Counted from the stretch's first letter, positions 39,226 through 49,018 are shown. The stretch: 64,000 bases of DNA from Bradyrhizobium sp. RD5-C2 (GCF_019972155.1 NZ_BOVL01000004.1:92254-156253), one strand, 5' to 3'. Numbers and translations: made by a program. The notes: a model not told the origin generated them from the letters alone.

Positions 39226-39964
39226 CGCGGTACATCACCTTGTGGCGCGTGGTCGAAACCCATTCGTCGATCTGGGCTTCGGTCATGAAGTGCTGATCAT
39301 CGAACCTGTTCCAGTTGCTGATATCAGCCAGGCTCTTCTTCCAGCGCTTGTACGGCGGCTTGGCCGGCGGACCGAAGCACATGATGTCGAGCACGGACAA
39401 TTCATCGGGGATGCCGAGCAGCGGCTTCATCGCCTGCTGCGCCTTCTCCTGCCCGATCGCGGTCACCCACCAGACGTTATAGCCGAGCGCTGCCGCTGCG
39501 AGATGCGCCGACATCGTCGCCGCCGCCACGCTCTGCAGCAGGATGCGCTCGGCATTCTCCTTGTACATCTTGTCGAGCTCGGAGCCGTCGTTGAGCACGG
39601 GAAACGCCTTGACCCAGCGGAAGTCGCTGGCGACGACGATGAAACCGGGGGCCGACGCGAGGCCGCGATAGTCGGGCGTTGGAAACTTCATCTTGAGCCG
39701 GGCGCGGGCGACCTGCTCCTCGCGGAAATACTCCGTGATCTTGTTCTTGAGGTCCTGATCGGTGACGGAAATGAAGTGCCAGGGTTGTGCATTGGCGCCC
39801 GACGGCGCGTGCCGCGCGGTCTCCAGGATCATGTCGTAATGCTCCGGCGGCATCACGTAGCCGGAATCGAACGCCCGGGTCGTCAGGCGGTTCTTCACGA
39901 CGTCCATCAGCGCGTCATATCGCGTGCGATCGGTGTAATCGCGCGTTGCCACGGCTTCCGTCAT
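39206..39964 (-). CDS. nitroreductase family protein
   Basis: FMN-dependent oxidoreductase of the nitroreductase superfamily, 252 residues. Typical segments: KNRLTTRAFDSGYVMPPEHY, ETARHAPSGANAQPWHFISV (FMN site) and HLAAAALGYNVWWVTAIG. GGGAGGAGCAG stands just before the ATG at 39964. The architecture (longer N-terminus, KMKFPTPDYRGLASAP insert) resembles the family near BluB/IYD-type flavoproteins, but the substrate is unknown. First gene of the nitroreductase-marR operon. Confidence 0.9.
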   Translation of the reverse strand: MTEAVATRDYTDRTRYDALMDVVKNRLTTRAFDSGYVMPPEHYDMILETARHAPSGANAQPWHFISVTDQDLKNKITEYFREEQVARARLKMKFPTPDYRGLASAPGFIVVASDFRWVKAFPVLNDGSELDKMYKENAERILLQSVAAATMSAHLAAAALGYNVWWVTAIGQEKAQQAMKPLLGIPDELSVLDIMCFGPPAKPPYKRWKKSLADISNWNRFDDQHFMTEAQIDEWVSTTRHKVMYRDAENVD

Positions 39965-39985
39965 CTGCTCCTCCCGGTCTATCGT

Positions 39986-40007
39986 TATCGTTATGATCAT
40001 AACGATA
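39986..40007. promoter_or_regulatory. 22-bp perfect palindrome, likely MarR operator
   Basis: Perfect dyad centred on GATC with half-site TATCGTTATGA and its exact complement, 21 bases upstream of the nitroreductase ATG. The size and AT-rich character fit a MarR dimer site, and a marR gene is the second gene of this operon. Autorepression is inferred. Confidence 0.7.
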
Positions 40008-40220
40008 TGCCCTTTGCGTGAAAGGTCAAGACAGGACCGTTGGCGATCGTATGCAACCGCCGCCTGCCGAGCGGCGGGTTCATGGCGGTGGTCGCGGGAA
40101 AACCCGATCCGAATGGGGGAAGTCCCCTGCGCCGCTGTCGAACAGAGGGAAGGCGCGCGGGTGACGGAGCCCGCACGTTCCCGAAGACATCGGCCGAAAG
40201 ATCCAGAAATTTCGGCGGCG

Positions 40221-41057
40221 CTATCGGTTCGGTTCAGCGAAACGGTTTTGGGGTGAGGCAATCACATGATCGTCGTTCGCCGGTAGACACAGCGAGCGAT
40301 GCCTCACCGCGTCGATGAAGGCCAGGATTTCTGCAATCGCGGGATCCGCGTCGGCCAATTGCCTTACTTCGTGCAGACGCGCGGCAAACACACCGGGGCC
40401 GCGAAATAGTTTCTGATAGAACGCCCGGATCACCGCGAGGCGTTCGCGGGTAAATTCGCGGCGTCGCATGCCAACCAGGTTGAGCCCGGCGAGACCCGCG
40501 TACTGGCCGCTTGCAAGGCCAAACGGGATGACATCGCCACGTACGCAACTCGTAGCCCCGATCATCGCCTGCGCCCCAATTCGAACGAATTGATGGGCGG
40601 ATGAGAGGCCTCCCATAAAGACAAAATTGCCGATTTCGCAATGGCCGCCCAGCGTCGCGGATGTGGCGAAGATGACGTCGTTCCCTATGACGCAGTCATG
40701 ACCGACATGGCTGCAATTCATGAAATAGCCGCGATCGCCGACGCGGGTAACACCGCCACCCGCGACGGTTCCGGCATTCATGGTGACGTGCTCGCGGATC
40801 GTACAATCCTGGCCGATCTGAAGCTTGGTCAGTTCGCCGCGATAGCTCAGGGCTTGCGGAGGCGTGCCGAGCGAGACGAACGGATAGATCGTGCAGCCGC
40901 CACCGATCGTGGTCTCCGCGGTCATGTGTACGTGGGCGATCAGCTTGCAGTTTGCGCCGATAACGACACGGGAACCAATAACGCAATAAGGACCAATCGA
41001 CGTGCCGGCGCCGATCACCGCCCCATCCTCAATCCGCGCAGTGGGATCGATGAGCAT
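40221..41057 (-). CDS. lpxA: LpxA-type UDP-N-acetylglucosamine acyltransferase
   Basis: First enzyme of lipid A synthesis, adding a 3-hydroxyacyl chain to UDP-GlcNAc. Left-handed beta-helix hexapeptide repeats (IEDGAVIGAGTSIGPYCVIG and similar) cover residues 5-190; the catalytic His is in NCSHVGHDCVIG and the C-terminal helices start near GMRRREFTRERL. 278 residues. It stands alone, without the usual lpxD-fabZ-lpxB neighbours, so it is probably a second, accessory copy. The C-terminal tail (LCLPANDDHVIASPQNRF) is not family-like. Confidence 0.88.
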   Translation of the reverse strand: MLIDPTARIEDGAVIGAGTSIGPYCVIGSRVVIGANCKLIAHVHMTAETTIGGGCTIYPFVSLGTPPQALSYRGELTKLQIGQDCTIREHVTMNAGTVAGGGVTRVGDRGYFMNCSHVGHDCVIGNDVIFATSATLGGHCEIGNFVFMGGLSSAHQFVRIGAQAMIGATSCVRGDVIPFGLASGQYAGLAGLNLVGMRRREFTRERLAVIRAFYQKLFRGPGVFAARLHEVRQLADADPAIAEILAFIDAVRHRSLCLPANDDHVIASPQNRFAEPNR

Positions 41058-41185
41058 ACAGTTCCCTCAAAAACGGATTATTCGCGACCTTCAGCAGAGG
41101 GCAAGCTCAGGCAGAGTGCAAGCTCAAATGCCGTCCGCCGGGTGTGACCGGTCGGATTTATTGCCGCGCGACGCGACCGGTTGCT

Positions 41186-41992
41186 TCAGCCTGCCCGATC
41201 GAGCGTCAGGCGCATGCCGTCATAGGCCGGGATCACGCCGGCCGGCAGGCTCTGCCGCAGCACCTCATAGTCGAGGTCGGAATGCATGTTGGTGATGACC
41301 GCGCGCTTCGGCTTGAAGCGCTCGATCCACGACAGCGCGTCGGCAACGCTGAAATGGCTCGGATGCGGTGCATAGCGCAGGCCGTCGACGATCCAGAGAT
41401 CGAGACCTTCAAGCGTCGGCCAGCTCTCTTCGGGAATGTCGTGCAGATCGGGCGTGTAGGCGGCATCTCCAATGCGGTAGCCGAGCGCGGGAATTTGGCC
41501 ATGCTTCACCAGGAAGGCCTCGAGCTTCAGCGGACCGCCCTTCCCCTGCACCGTGTGGCTCTCGCCGGCCTCGATCGAATGCCGGGTCAGGATCGGCGGA
41601 TAGTCGCTGCCTTCCGGTGAGATGAAGCAATAGGAGAACCGCGCCATGATGTCCTTGGCGGTCGACTGGTTGAAGTAGACCGGGATGCGGCGGCGCTGGT
41701 GCAGCACCACCGAGCGCAAATCGTCGATGCCGTGGGTCTGGTCGGCATGCTCATGGGTCAGGAACACCGCATCGATGTGCTCGACATTGCCGTCGATCAG
41801 CTGCTCGCGCAGGTCGGGCGAGGTATCGATCACGACCCGCGTGGTGCCGTGCTCCATCGTGCGCTCGGCCATGATCGAGCAGCGGCGGCGGCGGTTTTTG
41901 GGATTGTTGGGATCGCAGGCGCCCCAGCCGAGCGCCGGACGCGGCACGCCGGCGGATGAGCCGCAGCCCAGAATGGTCAGCGTCAGCGTCAT
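41186..41992 (-). CDS. MBL-fold metallo-hydrolase (PhnP-like)
   Basis: Metallo-beta-lactamase-fold phosphodiesterase-like enzyme, 268 residues. LTILGCGSSAGVPRPALGWG at the N-terminus, the metal-binding FLTHEHADQTHGIDDLR (HxHxDH) and VITNMHSDLDYE near the C-terminus. This clade commonly follows tatD in alphaproteobacteria. Its ATG overlaps the tatD stop (ATGA). The physiological substrate is unknown; PhnP itself cleaves cyclic ribosyl phosphate. Confidence 0.9.
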   Translation of the reverse strand: MTLTLTILGCGSSAGVPRPALGWGACDPNNPKNRRRRCSIMAERTMEHGTTRVVIDTSPDLREQLIDGNVEHIDAVFLTHEHADQTHGIDDLRSVVLHQRRRIPVYFNQSTAKDIMARFSYCFISPEGSDYPPILTRHSIEAGESHTVQGKGGPLKLEAFLVKHGQIPALGYRIGDAAYTPDLHDIPEESWPTLEGLDLWIVDGLRYAPHPSHFSVADALSWIERFKPKRAVITNMHSDLDYEVLRQSLPAGVIPAYDGMRLTLDRAG

Positions 41993-42798
41993 GCAGCAAC
42001 CTTCGGCGCCGGCACCTTGGAGAACAGCCGGAAGAAGTTTTCAGTGGTCTGCCGCGAGATCTCCTCCAGCGAGACGCCGCGCGTTTCGGCGAGCACCTTG
42101 GCGACCTCGACAACGTAGGACGGCTCGTTGCGCTTGCCGCGGAATTTTCCGGGCGCAAGATACGGCGCGTCGGTCTCGACCATGATGCGATCGGCCGGCA
42201 GCTCGGCAGCCAGTGCGCGCAGGGCCTCGGACTTCTTGAAGGTCAGGATGCCCGTGAAAGAGATCGACAGCCCGAGCGCGATGGCCTTCATCGCGAGCTC
42301 GCGGCCGCCGGTGTAGCAATGCAGCACGGCCTTGAACGGCCCCTTCGCGATTTCGTCCTCCAGGATGCGGCCGCAATCCTCGTCGGCCTCCCTGGTGTGG
42401 ATGACGAGCGGCAGGCCGGTTGCGCGGGCCGCGGCGATATGCGCGCGAAAGCCGCGCTCCTGGGCTTCGCGCGAGCCATGCTCATAGAAATAGTCGAGCC
42501 CCGCCTCGCCGAGCGCCACGACTTTCGGGTGCTTGGCGAGCTCGATCAGTTCGCTCGCAGGGATGCCGTCCTCTTCGTCGGCATGATGCGGATGGGTGCC
42601 GACCGAGCAGTAGACGTCCGGAAAGCGCTCCGTGATCGCGAGCAAACCGCCGAGCCGCTTGACCCGGGTCGAGATCGTGACGATGCGGCCGATACCGGCC
42701 GCTTGGGCGCGCCCGACGATCCCGTCGAGATCGTCGGCGAAGTCAGGGAAATCGAGATGGCAGTGACTGTCGACCAGCATGACTTTCGAACCGCTCAC
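41989..42798 (-). CDS. tatD: TatD family deoxyribonuclease
   Basis: Metal-dependent hydrolase with TIM-barrel fold; TatD has 3'-5' exonuclease activity in DNA quality control. N-terminal [14 protein letters not shown], middle [15 protein letters not shown] and [13 protein letters not shown]-terminal [20 protein letters not shown]. 269 residues from the ATG at 42798 that overlaps the metG stop (ATGA); the internal ATG at 42780 (MLVDSHCH) is the other option. Confidence 0.94.
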   Translation of the reverse strand: MSGSKVMLVDSHCHLDFPDFADDLDGIVGRAQAAGIGRIVTISTRVKRLGGLLAITERFPDVYCSVGTHPHHADEEDGIPASELIELAKHPKVVALGEAGLDYFYEHGSREAQERGFRAHIAAARATGLPLVIHTREADEDCGRILEDEIAKGPFKAVLHCYTGGRELAMKAIALGLSISFTGILTFKKSEALRALAAELPADRIMVETDAPYLAPGKFRGKRNEPSYVVEVAKVLAETRGVSLEEISRQTTENFFRLFSKVPAPKVAA

Positions 42799-44768
42799 TC
42801 GGTCTTCGGTTCAACGTAGCGTGGGAATACGCCGACAGGCGCCGGCAGAACCGTGCCCGGCTTGATCCGCTCGGCGACATCAGCGAAGCTACGCGCATCC
42901 GCTGATATGCCGAGGCTATCGAGCATCTTGCGGCAGGATTCCGGCATCACCGCCTGCGCCATGATCGCGATCTGACGCACGACTTCGGCGGTGACATACA
43001 GCACCGTCTTCTGGCGTGCCGGATCGGTCTTCGCCAAGGCCCATGGCGCCTCGCCGGCAAAGTAACGGTTGGCTTCGGCGACCACGGCCCAGACGGTGTT
43101 GAGCCATTGATGGATCTGCTGCGTCGCCATCGCGGTCCGCGACGTCTCCAGCATGGCGTCGGCCTGCGCCAGGATCGCCTTGTCGTTCTCGCTGAACTCG
43201 CCGGGCTCCGGCAGCACGCCGCCGAGTTGCTTGGCGATCATCGACAGCGATCGCTGGGCGAGATTGCCGAAATCATTGGCGAGGTCGGCATTGATGCGCG
43301 CGACGATGGCCTCGTGGTTGTAATTGCCGTCCTGGCCGAACGGCACCTCACGCAGGAAGAAGTAACGCACCTGGTCGACGCCGTACTGGTTCGCCAGATT
43401 GAAGGGATCGACCACGTTGCCGACCGACTTCGACATCTTCTCGCCCCTGTTGAACAGGAAGCCGTGCGCGTAGACGCGTCTCTGCAACGGGATGCCGGCC
43501 GACATCAGGAAGGCCGGCCAGTACACCGCGTGGAAGCGGATGATGTCCTTGCCGATGATGTGCACGTCGGCCGGCCAGTAGCGCCAATTCTTGTCGTTCT
43601 CGTCGGGATAGCCGACGCCGGTGATGTAGTTGGTCAGTGCGTCGACCCAGACATACATCACGTGCTCGGGATCGTTGGGGACCTTGACGCCCCAGTCGAA
43701 GGTAGTGCGCGAGATCGAGAGGTCCTTCAGCCCGCCCCGCACGAAGCTCATCACCTCGTTGCGGCGCGAATCCGGGCCGATGAAATCGGGCTGGCTCTCG
43801 TAGAGATGCAAGAGCTTGTCCTGGTAGGCCGAGAGCTTGAAGAAGTAGCTCTTCTCCTCGACCCATTCGACCGGCGTGCCCTGCGGGCCGCGGCGGACAT
43901 TGTCCTCGCCGACGGTAGTCTCGTCCTCGGCGTAATAGGCCTCGTCGCGCACCGAATACCAGCCGGCGTAGGCGTCGATATAGATGTCGCCATTGTCCTG
44001 CATGCGGCGCCAGATTTCCTGCACCGACTTGTGGTGCGCAGGCTCCGAGGTGCGGATGAAGCGGTCGAACGAGACGTTGAGCCGCTCGTCCATCTCCTTG
44101 AAGCGCGCGGCGTTGCGGGTGGCGAGATCGTACGGCGTCATCCCCTCGCCGGCCGCGGTCTGGATCATCTTCTGTCCGTGCTCGTCGGTGCCGGTCAGGA
44201 AGAACACGTCCTTCGCGTCGAGCCGCTGGAAGCGCGCCAATGCGTCGGTCGCGATCGCCTCATAGGCGTGGCCGATGTGCGGCTGGCCGTTCGGATAAGC
44301 GATCGCGGTGGTGATGTAGTAGACGTTGCCGCGGTCCGCGGCGGGTGCCGGGACGGACGCGGGCGCAGCAGCCCTCGCCGCGGGTTTCTGTTGCTTGGGC
44401 GCGCGGATAACTGCCGCCTTCGGAGCCTTCTCGGCAGCAGGAGGCTTCGGCGCAGCGGGCTTCCTTGCGGCCGGAGCGACGGCCGCCGCGGCTGCCTTCT
44501 TCGGCGGAGCCTTGGTGGGCTTCGTGGCAACCTTCTTGGCCGCCTTCTTGACGGCCTTTTTGGCGACCTTCTTCGCCGCAGATTTCTTCGCGCCCTTGGC
44601 GCCCGTCTTGGCTTTGGTCGCCTTCTTCGTCTTCTTGGTGACGCGCCCACCCTTCTTGGTCTTGGCAGCGCGTGACTTCGCCGTGGCCTTCCTGGTCGCG
44701 CGAGCGGGCGATGCCTTCTTCGTCTTCTTGGCCTTTTTCGACGATTTCTTCTTAGCGGTCGCCACCAC
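42795..44768 (-). CDS. metG: methionine--tRNA ligase with histone H1-like N-terminal tail
   Basis: Class I synthetase charging tRNA-Met. Catalytic core starts near residue 147 ([20 protein letters not shown], with HIGH) and has [14 protein letters not shown]. The enzyme belongs to the type lacking the zinc knuckle Cys set and the C-terminal EMAP domain. The notable part is residues 1-146: Lys, Ala and Pro make up nearly all of it, with blocks such as [20 protein letters not shown], like eukaryotic H1 tails and bacterial AlgP/HU-like tails. GTG start in a double GTG. 657 residues against about 510 for the core. Part of the dacC-tmk-holB-metG-tatD-MBL run. Confidence 0.95.
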   Translation of the reverse strand: MVATAKKKSSKKAKKTKKASPARATRKATAKSRAAKTKKGGRVTKKTKKATKAKTGAKGAKKSAAKKVAKKAVKKAAKKVATKPTKAPPKKAAAAAVAPAARKPAAPKPPAAEKAPKAAVIRAPKQQKPAARAAAPASVPAPAADRGNVYYITTAIAYPNGQPHIGHAYEAIATDALARFQRLDAKDVFFLTGTDEHGQKMIQTAAGEGMTPYDLATRNAARFKEMDERLNVSFDRFIRTSEPAHHKSVQEIWRRMQDNGDIYIDAYAGWYSVRDEAYYAEDETTVGEDNVRRGPQGTPVEWVEEKSYFFKLSAYQDKLLHLYESQPDFIGPDSRRNEVMSFVRGGLKDLSISRTTFDWGVKVPNDPEHVMYVWVDALTNYITGVGYPDENDKNWRYWPADVHIIGKDIIRFHAVYWPAFLMSAGIPLQRRVYAHGFLFNRGEKMSKSVGNVVDPFNLANQYGVDQVRYFFLREVPFGQDGNYNHEAIVARINADLANDFGNLAQRSLSMIAKQLGGVLPEPGEFSENDKAILAQADAMLETSRTAMATQQIHQWLNTVWAVVAEANRYFAGEAPWALAKTDPARQKTVLYVTAEVVRQIAIMAQAVMPESCRKMLDSLGISADARSFADVAERIKPGTVLPAPVGVFPRYVEPKTE

Positions 44769-44885
44769 GGAATCCTTTGCAGATCGAAACGAGATTGTCG
44801 GGAGTGTTGTCAGACGGATGTGTCTTCGGACGAGTGTGTTTTCGGACGAGAGCGCATTCAGACAGATTGTTTTCAGACTTGGCGT

Positions 44886-45926
44886 CTATCGGGTCGCGTC
44901 CGCGAGCATCGAAAACACCGAGAAAACCAGCGGCTTGCGCTCCAGATTGTAGGCTTCGGTATCGCGCGCGGCGCGGACGATCTTTTCCCATACCTCCGCA
45001 AGCCGTGCAAGGCGCGGCAGATTGGCATTGGCGTCGCCGGTGCGCATGCGCTCGCTCATCCAGCGATCGATGCCGTCAATGAAAGCGGCAAGCGCGACGC
45101 GGTCGCTGGTGCCGAGCGCATCGCCCAGTGCGTGCAGCTCGCGCGGATCGACGCTCGGAAGCGTTGCCAGCAGCGCGGCCGTGCGCTGCTGCAGCTTGAG
45201 CGCGTCGCCGCCGAGCAGTGATAGCGCCCGCCCGACGCTGCCCTCAGATGCTGCCGCGGCTTCCGCCAGCGCAGGATCGTCGGCCGCAATGTCGGTTGCG
45301 GCCGTGGCCGCGCGCAGAACATCGCCCGTCTCCAGCGGCCGCAGCAGCAATTTGCGGCAGCGGGACAAGATGGTGGGCAGCACCCGTGACGGTGCGTGGC
45401 TGACCAGCAGGAACAGCGACTGCTGCGGCGGCTCCTCGAGGATCTTCAGCAGCGCATTCGCAGCATTGGGGTTGAGCTCATCGACGGTGTCGACGATGCA
45501 GACGCGCCAGCCGTCGACGGCTGCGGTCGAGCCGAAGAACGAGATCGTCTCGCGGGTCTCGTCGACCGTGATCACGGTGCGCATCACGCCGCGGTCGTTG
45601 AGACCGCGCTCCAGCACCAGCAGCCCGCCATGGGCGCCCGCCGTGATCTGGCGCGCCACCGGATCGGACGGATCGACCCGCAGCGTCGGCGCCGCCTGCA
45701 CCTGGGACGACTTCGGATTGCGGAACGCCAGCACGAACCGCGCCATGCGATAGGCCAGTGTCGCCTTGCCGATGCCCTGCGCGCCGCCGATCAGCCAGGC
45801 ATGCGGAATTCGTCCGCTGCGATAGGCATCGAGCAAGGCAGTCTCCGCCTCGCGATGCCCGAACAGATCGGGGGTTTCGCGCGGGTGGCGAGCGGGGCTC
45901 TCCTGTTCGACCTTGCGTGCGCTCAT
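44886..45926 (-). CDS. holB: DNA polymerase III subunit delta'
   Basis: Clamp-loader subunit of the replicative polymerase. AAA+ fold with AWLIGGAQGIGKATLAYRMA (modified P-loop) and NALLKILEEPPQQSLFLLVSH, the delta'/gamma signature; SRCRKLLLRPL follows. 346 residues. Start overlaps the tmk stop by four bases (ATGA), a standard tmk-holB pairing. 117 bases separate it from metG. Confidence 0.95.
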   Translation of the reverse strand: MSARKVEQESPARHPRETPDLFGHREAETALLDAYRSGRIPHAWLIGGAQGIGKATLAYRMARFVLAFRNPKSSQVQAAPTLRVDPSDPVARQITAGAHGGLLVLERGLNDRGVMRTVITVDETRETISFFGSTAAVDGWRVCIVDTVDELNPNAANALLKILEEPPQQSLFLLVSHAPSRVLPTILSRCRKLLLRPLETGDVLRAATAATDIAADDPALAEAAAASEGSVGRALSLLGGDALKLQQRTAALLATLPSVDPRELHALGDALGTSDRVALAAFIDGIDRWMSERMRTGDANANLPRLARLAEVWEKIVRAARDTEAYNLERKPLVFSVFSMLADATR

Positions 45927-46609
45927 GCGGGACTGTCTGCCGTGAGCGTTGCGCGCAGATGCTCGCGCAGCGCGGCCCAGATTCGCGCCGCGACCGTGTC
46001 CGGATCGGCCGTCGCGTCGATCAGCACGCAGCGTTGTGGATCGTCAGCCGCGATCTTGCGGTAGGCATCGCGTAAATCCTGATGGAACTTGATGCCCTCG
46101 GCTTCGAAGCGATCCGCCGTGGCATTGCCGCGGCGCAGGGCGGCGCGCTGCAGTCCGACCTCGACCGGCACATCGAGGATGAAGGTCAGGTCGGGCTTGA
46201 GATCGCCGATGGTGACGCGCTGCATGGCGTTGACGAGACCGGGCGACACCTGCCCGAGCTGGCCCTGATAGGCGCGCGTGGAATCGAAGAAGCGATCGCA
46301 CAGTACCCAGATGCCCTGGTTGAGCGCCGGCAGGATCACGGTGCGGACATGGTCGTCACGCGCGGCGGCAAACAGCAGCGTCTCAGCTTCCGGCCCGAGC
46401 AGCTTGCCCATCCCCGACAGCACCAGGTGACGGATGATCTCGGCCCCGGGCGAGCCGCCAGGCTCGCGGGTCACGATCGCGCGCAGCTTGGCGACATCGA
46501 GCCGTTCGGCGAGCTTGCGGATCTGGGTCGATTTCCCCGATCCCTCGCCGCCCTCAAAGGTGATGAAGCGACCGCGCAAGCTCGGCCGTTGGACTGCTGC
46601 TTCCGCCAT
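45923..46609 (-). CDS. tmk: thymidylate kinase
   Basis: Phosphorylates dTMP to dTDP. P-loop FITFEGGEGSGKSTQIRKLA, dTMP-binding VTREPGGSPGAEIIRHLV, and LCDRFFDSTRAYQGQL (DR[YFH] motif). 228 residues. The ATG is one base after the dacC stop (TGACATG), and holB overlaps its end. Confidence 0.96.
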   Translation of the reverse strand: MAEAAVQRPSLRGRFITFEGGEGSGKSTQIRKLAERLDVAKLRAIVTREPGGSPGAEIIRHLVLSGMGKLLGPEAETLLFAAARDDHVRTVILPALNQGIWVLCDRFFDSTRAYQGQLGQVSPGLVNAMQRVTIGDLKPDLTFILDVPVEVGLQRAALRRGNATADRFEAEGIKFHQDLRDAYRKIAADDPQRCVLIDATADPDTVAARIWAALREHLRATLTADSPA

Positions 46610-46610
46610 G

Positions 46611-47870
46611 TCAGAGCTTCTCGACCCCAGCGCGGAACATTCCGATCACAAGCTCCTGGGCGCCGTCGAGCGCGCGGCGCATCGTCGATCCCGTACCGAC
46701 GGCATCGGCGGCGAACACCGGAGTTTCCATCGCGACATTGCCGCCGCGCCAAACCCGGACGACGCCGATCTGCTGGCCGGCGGTGACCGGCGCCTTGACC
46801 GGGCCGCTATAGATGACGCGCGCGAGCAGCTTGTCATTGCCGTTCTTGGACACCATGACCTTGATCGGATCGGGGCTGACCAGCTTCACCGAGCGGCTCT
46901 CGCCACCGAACACCCGGGCGTAGCCGACCGGCTGGTTGGCCGCGATCAGGACCCGGGTCTCGAAGCTGCGGAACCCCCACTCCAGCATCTTCTTGGCTTC
47001 GGTGGCGCGGTCTTCGGAATCTTCGAGGCCGTTGACCACGACGATTAGCCGCGTGTCGTTCTGCACGGCCGAGCCGACCATGCCGTAGCCGCCTTCCTTG
47101 GTGTAGCCGGTCTTCAACCCGTCGGCGCCGGGCAGAGCGTTCAGCAGCGGATTGCGGTTCTGCTGGCGGATCTTGTTCCAGGTGAATTCCTTCTCGCCGA
47201 ACAGCTTGTAGCGCTCCGGGTAGGTCAGGATGATGTGGCGCGCCAGCACCGCGAGTTCCCGTACCGTCATCTTGTTGGTCGGGTCGGGCAGCCCGTTGGA
47301 ATTGCCGAAGGTCGACTTGGTCATGCCGAGCTCGCGGGCGCGCTTGGTCATGAAGTCGGTCGCAAAGGTATGCTCGTTGCCGGCGATGCCTTCGGCCAGC
47401 GCGATGCAGGCGTCGTTGCCGCTCGGGATGATCGCGCCGTGCAGGAGGTCGTCGACCGAGACCTTGCTGTTGATCGCCGCGAACATCGTGGAGGTCCCGG
47501 ACGGCGCCCCGCCCCGCCGCCAGGCGTTCTCGCTGACCCGGTATTCGTCGGTCAGCTTGATATCGCCCTTCTTGATGGCGTCGAACACCACCTCGGCCGT
47601 CATCAGCTTCATCATGCTGGAGGGCGCGCGCAGCTCGTCGGCGTTCTTCTCGAACAGCACGCTGCCCGAAGAGGCCTCGACCAGGATCGCGGTCGGCGCA
47701 TCGCCGTCGAACCCGCCCTCTTCCTTCTTGGCGCCCTGGACGCTGTTGTTGGCGGCATAGACCATTCCGCCGCAGCCGATCGCCAGCACGACCGCGGCCG
47801 CGATCACGGCACGCCATCCACGCCCGGCGCGAGCGAACAACGTGCGGGGAATTGCGGTATGGGCTGCCAT
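46611..47870 (-). CDS. dacC: D-alanyl-D-alanine carboxypeptidase (PBP5/6 family)
   Basis: Low-molecular-weight penicillin-binding protein that trims the terminal D-Ala from peptidoglycan stems. N-terminal membrane/signal segment (VIAAAVVLAIGCGGMVYA), then the three active-site motifs SMMK (APSSMMKLMTAE), SGN (IPSGNDACIALAE) and KTG (GLKTGYTKEGGYG). C-terminal PBP5-type beta domain from about residue 320. About 419 residues from the ATG at 47870. Heads the minus-strand run with tmk and holB. The dacC versus dacA name is by custom. Confidence 0.93.
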   Translation of the reverse strand: MAAHTAIPRTLFARAGRGWRAVIAAAVVLAIGCGGMVYAANNSVQGAKKEEGGFDGDAPTAILVEASSGSVLFEKNADELRAPSSMMKLMTAEVVFDAIKKGDIKLTDEYRVSENAWRRGGAPSGTSTMFAAINSKVSVDDLLHGAIIPSGNDACIALAEGIAGNEHTFATDFMTKRARELGMTKSTFGNSNGLPDPTNKMTVRELAVLARHIILTYPERYKLFGEKEFTWNKIRQQNRNPLLNALPGADGLKTGYTKEGGYGMVGSAVQNDTRLIVVVNGLEDSEDRATEAKKMLEWGFRSFETRVLIAANQPVGYARVFGGESRSVKLVSPDPIKVMVSKNGNDKLLARVIYSGPVKAPVTAGQQIGVVRVWRGGNVAMETPVFAADAVGTGSTMRRALDGAQELVIGMFRAGVEKL

Positions 47871-48032
47871 CGGCGATGTCCTGAAAGACTGCGTTCTAAC
47901 AGCTGGAAGTATCGCAAACAACTGAGGTTTCGCCGCTTGTGCACGGCCGGCTGGATTGCCGGCTGCGCTGAACGCCCGTATCCTTGGAACCAGCTAACGA
48001 CAGCAGAACCGGCAAACAAGGCGGAAACGCGA

Positions 48033-48968
48033 ATGTCATCCTCCCGCACCATCTCCGCCAACGGCATCGACATGTTCGTGCGTGAGGCCGGGCAAGGCCC
48101 ACTGGTTGTGCTCTGCCATGGCTGGCCGGAGCTGTCCTACTCGTGGCGGCACCAGATCGCAGCGCTCGCCGCGGCAGGCTTCCGGGTCGTCGCCCCCGAC
48201 ATGCGCGGCTTCGGCCGGACCACTGCGCCAGCCGACGTCGGCGCCTACACGATCTTCGATACCGTCGGCGACATGGTCGCGCTGGTCGCCGCGCTCGGCG
48301 AGCAGAAGGCGATGGTCGTCGGTCACGATTGGGGCGCGCCGGTTGCCTGGCACGCGGCGCTGTTCCGCCCTGACATCTTCACCAAGGTCGCGGGCCTCAG
48401 TGTGCCGCCGCCGTTCCGTGGCCGCGGCCGTCCGTTGGAAACCCTGCGCGAGAGCGGTATCACCAATTTCTACTGGCAGTATTTCCAGCCGCCCGGCGTG
48501 GCAGAGGCTGAGTTCGAACGCGACGTCGCCCACACCATGCGGCTGGTGCTCGGGCGCGGCGTCTCCGATCCGAGCTCGATGTTCGTCGACGAAGCCAAGG
48601 GCTTCCTCGGCAAGCTCCCGGCTGGAATGCCGCTGCTGGCCTGGCTGACCGAGGCTGATATCGCCGAATTCGCCGAAGGCTACCGGCAGTCCGGCTTCCG
48701 CGGCGGTCTGAATTGGTACCGCAATCTCGACCGCAACTGGGAGCTGACCGCGCCCTGGCAGGACGCGCAGATCCATCAGCCGTCGCTGTTCATCGCCGGC
48801 TCGAACGATTCGGTGATTACCGGGCTGATCGGTGCCAAGCGGGTCGCGGACATGGAACGCGTGCTGCCGAACCTGCGGCAAAAGCTGATCATCGAGGGCG
48901 CCGGCCACTGGATCCAGCAGGAGCGCCCCGCCGAGGTCAACGCCGCGCTGATCGCATTTCTGAAATGA
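48033..48968 (+). CDS. alpha/beta hydrolase, epoxide-hydrolase-like
   Basis: Alpha/beta-hydrolase with soluble epoxide hydrolase features, 311 residues. Oxyanion motif LCHGWPELSYSWRHQIAAL (HGWP), nucleophile elbow VGHDWGAPVAWHAAL with Asp as nucleophile, cap-domain region, and C-terminal GAGHWIQQERP with the catalytic His. The Asp nucleophile and HGWP favour epoxide hydrolase or haloalkane-dehalogenase kin; substrate unknown. Plus-strand gene sitting between rlpA and dacC on the minus strand. Confidence 0.9.
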   Translation: MSSSRTISANGIDMFVREAGQGPLVVLCHGWPELSYSWRHQIAALAAAGFRVVAPDMRGFGRTTAPADVGAYTIFDTVGDMVALVAALGEQKAMVVGHDWGAPVAWHAALFRPDIFTKVAGLSVPPPFRGRGRPLETLRESGITNFYWQYFQPPGVAEAEFERDVAHTMRLVLGRGVSDPSSMFVDEAKGFLGKLPAGMPLLAWLTEADIAEFAEGYRQSGFRGGLNWYRNLDRNWELTAPWQDAQIHQPSLFIAGSNDSVITGLIGAKRVADMERVLPNLRQKLIIEGAGHWIQQERPAEVNAALIAFLK

Positions 48969-49018
48969 TCAGGCCAAAAGCTTGATTCGCAACGGCTTGG
49001 TTCAGTAAGCCGCTTGGC

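Noticed and set aside
43107..44675. 522-codon plus-strand frame opposite metG
   Set aside because: Shadow of metG on the other strand; no domain and repetitive Leu/Arg end mirrors the Lys/Ala tail.
47235..48032. long N-terminal extension of the alpha/beta hydrolase frame
   Set aside because: It runs antisense through dacC and lacks any domain; the family start is at 48033.
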